From: Fomes fomentarius
Taxonomy: Eukaryota; Basidiomycota; Agaricomycetes; Polyporales; Polyporaceae
Length of the DNA: 64,000 nt
Direction of reading: 5' to 3'
NCBI GenBank assembly: GCA_022606135.1
Contig: JABYQN010000002.1
Coordinates: 1,116,001-1,180,000, forward strand
Of this stretch, positions 33,335 to 44,033 are shown piece after piece (the first letter of the stretch is position 1; each line of letters starts with the position of its first letter). Both the position numbers and the translations under genes were made by a program. The notes beneath the pieces were generated by a model. It had not been told where the DNA came from. It saw only the letters and a program-made list of their open reading frames with translations, and did not search any database.

Positions 33335-34290
33335 TTCGCCCTCCAGTACATACGACCGCAGGCCACATAGCACCCCAAGGTAGAACCACTGGCGCATGCG
33401 CGTCGTTGGGTTGAAGAACTCTGGCTCCAACAACATTGGCGAATCACTCGGCTCTTCTGCACTCGGCCCCACCATCAGAGTTTCCTCCGATAGGAGATCT
33501 TTTGGCGATTGATGACCTCCGGATTGTATTAGGCGAGCATGAATTTGCCCTCGTCTCGTTCCACCCTCAACACGTCCCATTCCGTCCTCAGCGTGTTCCG
33601 TTCGGTCTGTCCTCAACGCGTTATGTCTCGCTCTCAACACGCCGTGTTCCATCCTCAATGCATCTCGTTCCGTTATACATGTGTTCCATTCCGTCCTCAA
33701 CAACTCTCATCCGTCTTCAACGCATCCCGTTCCGTCTTCGACCCGACCGATTCCGTGTTCAACGTGTCTCGTTCCATTCTCAATGCATCGTCTCCTTGTA
33801 GGTGCCAGAGGCCTGGAGAGCGACATCACGATGGTGTTGTAGGTAGTCGCATTCGCGTTTCAGTTCGTCTAACTGCACTTTGAAGCCGGCCATGTTCTCA
33901 GGCTGGAAATGTGCATGAGCTACACCATAGTGATGGACCATAATGCGACGGATACCTCTAGATTTGGAAGTGGAATGAAGGCCGTTCTCGACTCAGGTGC
34001 TCCCTGCTGCTGAGTGGCGGGTGGCATGGTTGGGAGGGGCGGGATCTGTCATCTGCGAGCGGTTCAGATGTCTTCGTGTTTGATCTGTGCCAATAGACTT
34101 CCAGTCAGTCATAGACCTGAAGTATGCGAGGCATCGGAAACCTTCGGATGAAAGGCTTGGTGGTTTGGCAAGAAGGACCGAATGAATGCGCCGGATGTAA
34201 TACCGGCGAAGACCGGTTCGTGGGAGAAAACACTGGCTCGGTGCTCTGAGTCAGTTTCAAGTTCTTAGTCGTCTTGCAGAAGTTGTCCTC
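33335..34290 (-). pseudogene. truncated inverted copy of the CC2 gene
   Basis: The minus strand repeats the CC2 upstream region, its 5' exons and its large coiled-coil exon up to MRQWFYLGVLCGLRSYVLEG, where the copy stops. The ATG region is damaged (the CC2 start atgcaaaccctaatc is reduced to atc), and the heptad block has fewer units and frame shifts. The C-terminal domain is missing. Divergent from HET2, as the parent is from the truncated HET copy. Confidence 0.85.
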
Positions 34291-34755
34291 ATCCTCTAAG
34301 AACCTATGTAACTGCTAGGGTCGCTCGTCTAGTATGGAATCCAATTGATCCGTCTCACACACAAGAGAGAGAGCCGAAGTCAGTACTCAACACTTACTCG
34401 AGCAGTACCTGATGTGTGGGTGTGTGGGCGTGTGGGACACTCCTGGGGACACTATCACACGATAACGTCAGTACACGTTTTCTGCACTTACCACCTGATC
34501 GAGCAGCCGATTATCATCATATCGACCGCAGGCCCTCACTGACACACACTCTGCACACACTCCCTCTCTATCTCGTTCCCCATCGTCTCTACATCCATCC
34601 CACCTCTCCAGTCACCCACCTACTAGGCAGTGCAATTGCCTTGCCTTGACGTCTGCACACTATCAGCGACAGCTGCAGATAGGTAAGACACCATACATGC
34701 ATACTTCCACCACCACACAGTCTACACTAACTGACGAGAACACAGGTCCTGCACA

Positions 34756-36858
34756 ATGTGGCTCCTCAGTTCAGATCGTGCCGAGCTCAAAGAATTCACC
34801 AACCCTGCCGCGATTGAGGGGGGTACGCCATCCTCTCCCATACCTGGGGGGACTCGGAACAGACCTACCAGGACCTGCGCGACATCGAGCAGAGGTGTAA
34901 GGAGACGGGCGAGAATCCTCGCGACCTCGCGTCCGAGAAGATCCGGGAAAGCTGCATTCTCGCGGAGGAGCACGGCTATCGTTGGATTTGGGTCGACTCG
35001 TGCTGCATCGACAAGTCGAGTAGCTCCGAGCTGTCCGAAGCCATCAACTCGATGTTCACGTGGTACGCTGACTCCGAGGTGTGCTTCGCATACTTGGAAG
35101 ACGTCCCGAGCGACTGTGACCTCGCGGCCCCCGACTCTCCATTCCGCAAGGCGCGCTGGCACACTAGGGGGTGGACACTGCAGGAGCTGATCGCGCCCGC
35201 TCTGGTCGTCTTTGTTTCGAAGGAGTGGAACATACTCGGCACCAAGACCAAGTTCGCGAGGCTCTTGTCGGAGATCACATGGATCTATTCCCTTGTTCTA
35301 ACAAATAACTACCCCTACTCCAACGTGTGCGTGGCGCAACGCATGAGGTGGGCGTCACGACGGAAGACGACTCGATTGGAGGACGAGGCATACTGCCTTA
35401 TGGGCCTTTTCGATGTCCACATGCCCACTATATATGGCGAAGGTCGCCTGGCTTTCCACCGTTTACAGGAAGAGATTATGAAACAACATGCCGAAGACAC
35501 GAGCCTGCTCGCCTCTTCGGACCGATATCCCACTACCTGCTACGTCCAGCCTTCCTACACCGTCGTGCCCCCAAAGAAGCTGTCCAACATCCTCCCTTCA
35601 TACCCGGCCATGGGCCTGTTTGCCACATCGCCCTCTGAGTTCATTGGCAATGTCTACTACTCTCCATTGTTAAAAGATCGCCTCCAACCCTATCCGTCAT
35701 GGCCGCAGGGACGCACGATTCAGATTGTGAGTACGCTACAGCCCAGCTAGTACCGTATAGAGATATGCTCATTTTTTTTCCTATGACAAGGCCTTGAACG
35801 GCGAACTAATCCGAGTCATAGATGGCGCAACCCAACAGTATGAGCTTCCCCGAATGACTCGAACGGCGTACGGTATTGAATGCCATCTTCCTACTTTTGA
35901 AGTAGACGGCATCATAGTTGCGGTCCTCCTGTGCGAGGATCATGGTTCGCATTCGCATATGGGCATTCTCCTTCATCCAGTCATGTCGAACCGCATCGAG
36001 CACCAGGCCAGGGAATTGTATCGCGTGGGAGGCGGATTCACCGCACCTGGCCGCAAAACCTTCTACGGCCGTAACGTCAGCCTGGGCAACGATTACTACA
36101 ACATCCGCTTCGGGGGGAGACCCGATCCCATGAAGGTCACCTGGCGCGACATCTGTATAGAGTCTCGCCATATACCCACAGGTAGCCGAAGGTCGGAGAA
36201 ATTGCACCGTCTGCTTATTCAGGCCGGAGATTTTGACTCGGCGGAAGCTCCATTCCGCTACCCAAGATGGCTCTTCGAGCAGTTCAGTGCGCTGGGAATG
36301 GAGATATCCTGCTGGCGCAATAAAACCATGCTCGTCGATGACAAGGACCATCACTTGGTCAGCACTGTGCTAAATTACGAGACCACTGGCTTAAAGGGGG
36401 AAGCCATACAAGTCTACCTGGGGATGTGCCAAGCGTCGTCACCCGAAGCTGCAAAGCGCGACAGTCCGAGAATGCCTCATTGGGCTATGGTGATCATCCG
36501 TCACTACATGCCCACTGGCCGCTGGGTCCCGGAGTCATCATCCCCTCCCACGCATGATTGCTCCCGGGATCACATTAGCGACTGGCCGAACATGACGAAA
36601 GAGTTTGGCGACGCCGAACGGACGATACGATTGTCCTTCACACATTCCTCCCTAGTCCCAGCCACTCTCATCATGCACACCGAGCTCGATGGGCACGCCT
36701 ACCAACGTCTATCGCAACAGATGGGCACGCCGCTCCCATCCTTCAACCGCGTCTTGCGAGAGGGCGCGAGCCTTCGTGACCCTCAAGGCGAGGACGTGGA
36801 CCAGAAGCCGCGGAGCCTCCGGCAAACCAAGATCACTGACTTCATAATGACGAAGTAA
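34756..36858 (+). CDS. HET-domain protein (HET2), one-base frameshift in the HET domain
   Basis: Paralogue of HET1. Starts MWLLSSDRAELKEFTNPAAI. The HET domain follows with SHTWG, HGYRWIWVDSCCIDKSSSSE, ARWHTRGWTLQELIAPALVV and DEAYCLMGLFDVHMPTIYGE. The intron is 35727-35790 with a poly-T tract and caag acceptor. Exon 2 encodes the C-terminal region ending LRQTKITDFIMTK. At a G6 run (34818-34823) one base is missing relative to the HET1 frame, so the start codon frame and the GGYAILSHTWG frame do not connect. Apart from this the gene looks intact over about 2.1 kb, so the shift is either very recent, an assembly error, or bypassed. It is flanked by the coiled-coil relict (-) and the GCDH relict (-). 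Confidence 0.85.
34818..34823 (+). other. G6 tract with frameshift in HET2
   Basis: GCG ATT GAG GGG GG then TAC GCC: six G where seven are needed to connect AAIEG with GYAILSHTWG. HET1 at the corresponding place reads CCC GGA GGG TAC GCC with the frame preserved. Confidence 0.8.
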
Positions 36859-37169
36859 TCCAAATCTCAATCCTCTACAGCCCGAAACTCGCCGGGATCC
36901 GTCGACGCATGCAGACGGATCAGACGACTTGATCCCAACGCCGGGATCGTGGGTGCCAACCCAACATCATGACCAGGCTCGTTGAATGAATCAGTCGCCA
37001 TACTGTCTCGTGTTTGGGGTGTCGTCCGGATGGTCATGTTGGACCTCAATGGGTAGTATTCTCTGCATGCAACGAGGGATATGGACACTGCTAGGCGGAC
37101 ACATATGTAGACGATGTATTGCACTATTGTTACTCTTGCCATCTATGTTCTGCCTGTACATTACGGCTT

Positions 37170-38005
37170 GCGAATGTCTGTATGCCTGTGCCCGATCGCC
37201 TTCCCAAGAATAAGCATATGTATGTCCTACAGTATCAATGTCAGTGTGCGCACAACGAGAAGTCAGTGTCGACACTGACTTAGGTACCCTCGCAGGTATT
37301 GACGCCCTATAGGTCCGCGAAATGCCTTCCAACATGGTGCCTGTTCAACGATCCATGAGCGAGCCACACATACTCTTCGGTGCACGCATTCCACCCAGAA
37401 TATCAAGTACCTTCCGTGTGGCCTCGAGCGCCTTCCTGCAGTAGTTGCGCTTCGCGAGACTGATCATCTCCGGGGTGACCTTCCCCTCGTCCTTGAGCCG
37501 GCCAACCTGGCATTGCGATGCTACCCGATCAGCCCCGACCGTCACGGTAGATCTTGTGATGTATGCACCTACAAGCTCACAAACAGCCCCTGTATGACTT
37601 CAGTCTGCGCATCGACCAGCTTTTTCTGTGTGAGCTGAAACGGAACGACCCAAGCGGACTGGTGCCGCTGCAGCACATCCTCACATGTCTAGTGTACGCA
37701 GTCCTCGAGGGCCCCCATTGCGCCCTACGAGATCCGGTAGCGCGTGGTGTTCACGCATCCGAACGGTGCTTCGAGGCCCGTGCGGGAGGACAGCGTCGCG
37801 CGAGAATGTGACGTGGTCCAAAATCGAACCGGTGAGCGAGCACCGGAGCGCGAGCTCGTTCTTGATGGGTGGCGCAGTGAGGCCCTTTGTACCCTCGAGG
37901 ATGAAGCCGCGGACCTTTTTGTCCCGCTTGCAGCGTGCGCATACGACGAAAATGTCACTATAGAAGAGATATCTAGACATCAGTCGCACGTTAGAGAACG
38001 CCAAT
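37170..38005 (-). pseudogene. GCDH fragment 2, 3' half
   Basis: The minus strand matches GCDH from the DIFVVWARC exon to the last exon: [75 protein letters not shown], then decayed remnants of the last two exons. Small deletions and frame shifts occur. It lies convergent to HET2 and is the inverted counterpart of 20.2-21.04 kb. Confidence 0.85.
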
Positions 38006-38007
38006 GG

Positions 38008-38265
38008 AATCGAGTGCATTAGTGTCAAAACTACTAGGCCCCAGAGGGTGACGCACTAATCGTGCGGTGAGCGACATATTCGCGGCTCCTTGACCTTGAC
38101 CAAGTGCTCTGAGTGAACGCTCCAATATCAATGATGCTGCATGCGCAAGGCTCTAGCAAAGGTCATGGCCAGGGCATACACTCTGAATTTTTGGTTGGAC
38201 GACGGCGTCGGGCTGGTTGACATAGGCAGACGTGGCCTTGGCGGAGTGCATGCCTTGGTCAGACA
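38008..38265 (-). pseudogene. YCII fragment 3 fused to GCDH fragment 2
   Basis: The minus strand shows the YCII exon 1 region (gcactccgccaaggccacg, then a KFRVYA-like core), then gtgcgtcaccctctggggcc corresponding to the YCII intron 1 donor, then tgcactcgattcc. It passes into the GCDH sequence preceding the DIFVVW exon. The same YCII-to-GCDH joining order is found at 32.0-32.5 kb. Confidence 0.7.
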
Positions 38266-38374
38266 TCATCTGTGGGACATGCCTTACATGAAGTAAAGGC
38301 CGTGTGTATAGAACATGTTGTGCGGGAGAGTGAGTACTAGTGAGTCCTGGCAGCCTGAGAGTACGTGAGTTACC

Positions 38375-38605
38375 AGCCTATAAGAACTGTTCCCACGAGC
38401 TTGTTCGACATGGGCGCCCTGGATAGAACGTGCATGCGCATGCGAGTCGCAACTGCACCTAGTATCTCATGCCATATCTCAGGGTAAGACGCAAGATTTG
38501 CGCGAAGATGAAGTATATGCGGAGGTACCAATTTTTTTTGGAAGCCCTAGTCGTCCCTGAGCTGCACCTCTGGCACAGCAAGTCGTCGCCACTGCTGCCG
38601 CCACT
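38375..38605 (+). pseudogene. gene Y fragment
   Basis: The plus strand matches the reverse of 28.58-28.79 kb: tgttcccacgagcttgttc, cgcatgcgagtcgcaactg, catatctcag, aagatgaagtat and agctgcacctctggc. The copy is damaged, with a tttttttt run replacing part of the sequence. Confidence 0.6.
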
Positions 38606-38609
38606 GCCC

Positions 38610-39194
38610 TGCCAAAGGAGCAGCCGGCACTGCTACTAGTACGACTAGCTTTGAAGATCAGCACGGTCGTGCGTTACCTCCACCTGAAGACATGGGATTC
38701 AGCATCGTATGGATGATGACTGCTGAACCTGGAACATCAGGGGCGGGATCTGGCTATACTCGTGAGTTATCCGCTTGACTGTGGAGCTGCTCGCATATTC
38801 GTCAGTGATGAGGTGGACACTCAGTGTTGCATTTACCTGTTTATGCTTTGCAACCGCTACGACTCATGTGCAGCAGCAAGGATGAGTGGCCCTCCTGCCT
38901 CAGGCAAAGCTCTGATGTGAGACTGTCTTTCTCTAGGCTCTCTGATCATCGCCTCGCGTAGTTATGCAAAGGTCCCGCCATTATATACTCGCAGGATTGA
39001 GGTGAGTTTCGAATTCATGCATACCTTGCACGACACATTGAGGCAGAGAGTGGACACACCCATGTCTTGGGTTGTAGATTCAGTCTTCCTGGTATTATCA
39101 TACAAGCTCACTATTTGTACAACACACAGCCATGCACCCATCCAGTTCATGGGTATATTCGCGTCAGTTCTCGTCCTCTGCTCTGCTTTCCCCG
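38610..39194. other. no recognisable gene
   Basis: Right flank of the duplicated block; nothing further identified. Confidence 0.35.
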
Positions 39195-39983
39195 CTATCC
39201 TATAAAACACCACGAACAACATCCGGTGTTGTTCACCTCGTCCTGCACTCGTGCTCTCTCATATGCTCCCAACTTGTCATCCTTCTTCGGCAGCAGACGC
39301 TCTCTCTCGTTACGGCTGCCGAGTCTCGTATTTATATGAGCTGGGATATGACCAAGCTGCCTCTGCGCAGGAGGGATGCCTGTGGCATGACACGGACGCA
39401 CTCCATGCGCCACGCCGCCCGGCGGCGAAGCGGAGGGTGGAGGTGGAGCAATGGTCATCCGTGAAGACGGCGTGTCTTTATTCCCGCGTTGTGTTCGTCT
39501 GTTATTCTTGCTCGCTTTTGCCGGAGTTCTGTGCAATGCTGAGGGAGGGGGAGGAGGAGATGGAACAGAGAATGTGCCGGGAGCTTCTGGACGCGGTCTG
39601 GGACCGTTTGGCCTTTTTCCCGTTGTGCAATCAAGGCGTGCTATGCATGGGCCAGGAATCTGAGGTCTGGGATGCTGTTGAAAGTCGTGATGGGGAAAAT
39701 TGTGATTTGAGAGTTCTTCGTCTTCCTTGGAGTCACCGTTGGCGCTCTCCTCATCGTTTTCCTCGTCATCGCAGTGGAGTCCAGAGCCGAAGGCATTGTT
39801 GTGGAGCAGGGGGGACATAGGACTACTGGGGGCCCCGGACTGTTCAGACCGGGTGCCCGTTGGACTGCGATGATTAGGTGCACGCTCCGTGATTAGATCG
39901 GGCGAGAGCGATAATGCGTGAGCAAGGTTGCTAAGAGGACTCGTTGAAGTATAGCATAGGGTGTATTTGCCAGTGCTTGACAT
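39195..39983 (-). CDS. hypothetical Pro/Ser-rich protein with Cys-rich C-terminus
   Basis: 262 codons uninterrupted. The product is Pro/Ser/Arg-rich with an acidic stretch (DDEENDEESANGDSKEDEEL) and poly-Pro (SVPSPPPPPSA). The last eleven residues are NTGCCSWCFIG: three Cys and a C-terminal CFIG that resembles a CaaX prenylation box with possible upstream palmitoylation sites. Membrane attachment is an inference. No domain is recognised. Confidence 0.45.
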   Translation of the reverse strand: MSSTGKYTLCYTSTSPLSNLAHALSLSPDLITERAPNHRSPTGTRSEQSGAPSSPMSPLLHNNAFGSGLHCDDEENDEESANGDSKEDEELSNHNFPHHDFQQHPRPQIPGPCIARLDCTTGKRPNGPRPRPEAPGTFSVPSPPPPPSALHRTPAKASKNNRRTQRGNKDTPSSRMTIAPPPPSASPPGGVAHGVRPCHATGIPPAQRQLGHIPAHINTRLGSRNERERLLPKKDDKLGAYERARVQDEVNNTGCCSWCFIG

Positions 39984-42285
39984 TGGTGTAGGAAAAGAGT
40001 GTCGCCGTGTTCAGTGAGTTAGAGGTTGTGAAATGATGAGTGTACGTTCCAGACGCTTCAGTAGGTTTTGGAGGAATATTGTATGCTGTCTAGCGGGTTC
40101 AATAGTACTTTTTATAATGGCAGGGTCTTATAGAAGCGAGGTATTGACAGACAATACTATGGACGAACGGGATCCATACCCATGAACCACTCACTTGTTC
40201 AGCACTCCGGGTGTATCCATGGAAATATAGCACAAGATGTCCATTCCTGGTCCGATGACCATTTCGCAGTGGTATATTGTAACTTCATGATATGTGTGTG
40301 ATGCGCTGCGATGTTGCAGACTATCTGATATATGACTTAGCAGTGAAGGGATCTACTGAGTTAGGGAGAATGAAGCGACGCAAGCTGAATTGTGAGGGAC
40401 TTCAGTTCCAGATCGCTGGCATACCATCGTGACTAGTCAGGCCCTCACGATTTTATGCCTTGAATTGCCGCCATCATCATGTCTCACAGCCCCCTGCATC
40501 TTAATCTCTCAGATGGAGTCATCGCAACGGTAGAATGCTTTTCTTCGTTTTCAGGCCGTGCGGTGGCAACATCTTTTACTAAGTTTACATTTCACAGTGC
40601 GAGGTTGCGATGATAATGGCGAAGTGACGAAGTGACGAAGTTTCATTCAGGCGATCACCACTTGAAGTGTGGTACCAGGATTAGATTGCGGTGTAGTGTA
40701 GGTAGTGGGTAAAGTACATATGCGTTATGGACGTGACACTAGTGATACAGAATGTTCTGGACGATCATGCAGGAGAACCTCATAGGTGCCGGTGGGTGGT
40801 CAATGATGATGATTGCCATGGCTCTCGTCCGAGACTCGTCTCAGGTTTATGCAGGACATCGCCTCGGTCAAGTCCTGCACTTCACTACACGGCATCTCCT
40901 CTGGTGGTGTGATTTGAATGGTTGGGATGCAGAATGGGTGAGCTGCATTGGATGCGAATTGTGGCGTGTCGACGTCGCTATTGAGCGTATATGCGTGAAC
41001 ATCTTGATGTGAGAGTGTGGCGAGCCCCATGGTGTCTGCCGGGTAACGAGTCGCAGATTGGATTATGGTGCAGAGACCTGCAGTGTATAGTTATTCAGAG
41101 AAGTAGAGAACGGATATAGGAACAGGTGGAAACTTCAACACGTACTGGTGTTGGACGACGACTCAGAGGAAGGCGGTAGTGGAGAACTAATCATTCTCTT
41201 GTCTTCTCTTTTATACCTGTCGGCGCAGAATATGGCGATGCCATCAGTGCAGTATGTCCTGCCATCTACAGAGCACGTTTCAGAGCTGCCTACAGAGCAC
41301 GTTTCAGAGCTGCGAGTCTCTGAACAACAGGTACGCGCTGACCATATGACTCGCAACTCGAAGTGACATGTCTTGCCATATCGGTGCATCTCAAGGCGAT
41401 GTATTTGTGTCCGTCATGGTTGTTATCCTTGATGATATTCGAAAAACTCACAATACTAGTCTTCAGCCGATACTCGGTTGCAAATGGAGAACAACAAGCA
41501 AAAGGGCAGACAGCGCTCACGCAACTGCGGGCGATGCTCGCAGGGACAGGTGTACTGGTATCAGCGCCGCTGTATTGGAGTGCTCGCGTGCCCGAGCTTT
41601 GACGATGCGTGTACCAGTTATTGAAGGTGTCTTAGTCGAGGCATGCTCATAGGCTGTACAAGCTGTGGCGTGTGCACCACCAGGCATCGCATTCGCGAGC
41701 TGTCAGATTGACTGTGGCTGACTTGCGATATAAAGGCTATATGTGTGAGTTACCGGTTGTAAGAAGTCATATGTACTTTACCGCGAGCTCCGAGAATCCA
41801 ATAGTAGAAGATGGTGACTATAGGCCACTGCATGTATAGAGAACGCAGACAAGAGGGTGTTTGCATGGAAACTGGTTGTAGCGTGTACACCAGCACTAGA
41901 AGGGCAGCATGAGGACCGCCACTCAATGAAGAGACAGGTAGTAGTTGATGTGAGACAGGCATAAGTACTGTACTTACAGAAGTTCCGAGTTGTCCCTGGA
42001 TCTGACTCTCCAGCGCGCCTGCGTCGGGGTCAGAGTCCAAGCGCTTGCATTTCATGCCTTCCTGCTTTCTCCAGAACAACATCAACGCAGTGTCTCAATC
42101 TCTGCTCCTTGCTTTCTCTTGCATGAAGTATAACTCAGTACTCCTCTTCACACATTATCAGAGGGTCACAACAACATTCATTCTTTGTGCAACATGTCCA
42201 AGACTCAACTCGAAGGTTCTGAAGATTTCAGAGTTTCGACACCAGACAACAGCTGTTTGTTTCTGCAAGCTGCAATGAGAGCTCG
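39984..42285. other. gene-poor interval
   Basis: 2.3 kb with only short frames. It contains a small tandem repeat (cgaagtga repeated near 40620-40640) and a duplicated 24-bp unit at about 41265-41312. No sign of the GTPase domain that should precede the dynamin fragment. Confidence 0.4.
41265..41312. repeat. tandem duplication of a 24-bp unit
   Basis: ctacagagcacgtttcagag and the adjoining ctgc occur twice head to tail. Confidence 0.75.
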
Positions 42286-43569
42286 CTGGTGCGATCGCTC
42301 GTACAGCACCGTGCTTCCTGCCGTTCGAGTCCGAACCAGACGATCCATCTCCATATGTCGACAAAAACGACTCCCGGCCTCGCATGACCCTTAAGACGCT
42401 CAGGACTCACATTGAATTGTATGTTGTGTGCATTGAGCTCCGCTCACCCTTCTACTTGACTAAACCCTTGTCAGGTGAATTACGCGAGAGCTTCCTTCTC
42501 ACGTCCCATACTCTGCAAAGGAGTCGCTCATCCACGCGTTCCAACAGACATGGGAGGACTCAACGGATCAATGTTTCGACGACGTGCAGAACACATTCAA
42601 CATGAGGTCGTGGAGGCTACCTTTGCCCGCTTTAGTGGTCTAAAGGCTGCAGGACAGTACGTAGCCCAATCATCTCATCGCTGGGCTGTGGACACTGATA
42701 GGCCCCATACACTAGCACAATCGTTGAGGACCACGCTAGCGCTCGCGCCAACAAGGCGAAGGAGCAGCTTCTCTTCCACCTCAAGTCCGAGAATACGAAG
42801 CTTTACACTCAGAATACGGAGTATCTTGGTATACTCCGTGACAAGTACCTTCTCTCTTACTGGTATGGACCTCCTGTGTTGGCCGCGCAGTCTTCTTCAG
42901 GTACGTCAATCTCTCGCGTGAGATGGTCATAGTGTCTCACCACACATCTATCTAGGCTTCCAGGGAACGGAGCAGAAGCCTTTTGGATCCAAAGCGTTTG
43001 GCAGTACATCGGCAGGTATGTGCCATCATTTGCCCGTTCGTGAGCAGAGGGACCACCTGTGCTTATCAGCCGAGTTCACCTTCTCATGCCCGCGCCCCAA
43101 CTCCTCTACAGCATCCGCGGCATCTACATCTACTTCGTCCCCCCGAAGGCTCCTAGCGGACCTGCTGCTGCAAGAGACGATCGTGGAACACTAGTACACG
43201 AGTACAAGGAAGAGCTGGAGCTCATGGCCGATGTAAGAGCTTACTTCGACATCGCCTACCAGGTAAGCCAGACCGCGTTCTGCATCCCTTGCGGCTTCTA
43301 TCGCGTACTCATCCATCCTCTGCCTCTCCCTGTAGCGCATCCTGGATAATGCCCAACGCACCATCGACCTGTGCTACCTGTACGAGTTCTGCGATGGCGT
43401 CCACGCCGTCATGTTCAAGCAGCTGGGCATGGGCCTGCCTGATGCAAAGAGTCGGTGCGCGTCCTACCTCGCCGAGGACCCGAGCGATGCCGCCAAGCGC
43501 GAGGTGCTTCTCGCTCGGAAGGACCGACTTTTGAAGGCGTTGGAGACCGTCAGCAAATCTGGCTTTTAG
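42286..43569 (+). pseudogene. dynamin-like protein fragment (stalk and GED), GTPase domain missing
   Basis: Spliced plus-strand coding sequence matches the C-terminal half of fungal dynamin-type GTPases: IARTAPCFLPFESEPDD, then YSAKESLIHAFQQTWEDSTD and QCFDDVQNTFN, LFHLKSENTKLYTQNTEYLG, LMADVRAYFDIAYQ, and the GTPase effector domain RILDNAQRTIDLCYLYEFCD with GLPDAKSRCASYLAEDPSDA, ending at TAG 43567-43569. Introns near 42.9, 43.0 and 43.3 kb look normal. No P-loop, switch or TKxD motifs are found upstream, and the first recognisable block is preceded by a stop in its frame. Family identity is clear; whether a short transcript is still made is not. Confidence 0.75.
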
Positions 43570-44033
43570 TTCTCTGCATGTTTTTCTGTTGGTGTCGGTG
43601 GGGCTTTCTTGCCTTGGTCCGTATTGCCGTATCTGTACCGTCCTGTATTATGTGTTGTCAATGCTCCCTTGTTTCCTGACTGATACTCATACACTCGCTC
43701 TTTTCGACAGTTAGTCTTGCTTAACGCCCGTATGCATCGAACTGAGGACTGTGACCATATCGGAGTCTGTGTACAGCTCCCCGCACACGTTTGCACGCTC
43801 CCACACGAAACTACAGGCAGAGAATACATGTAGATGTGACCTAGATATCATCGCTTCTCTGACTGATTGTTGTCAGAAATTTACCTTCTAGTCTTAGGAA
43901 GAATCTTCTATGCTACTATACTATACCGTTTCTCAATTAGCACAAACAGAATCCAATCTGCCAGTGGCAGCACAAACACGACAAGCCGAGTGAACAACTT
44001 AATTCGTGTAAAACCATCTACATAACATTGCTC

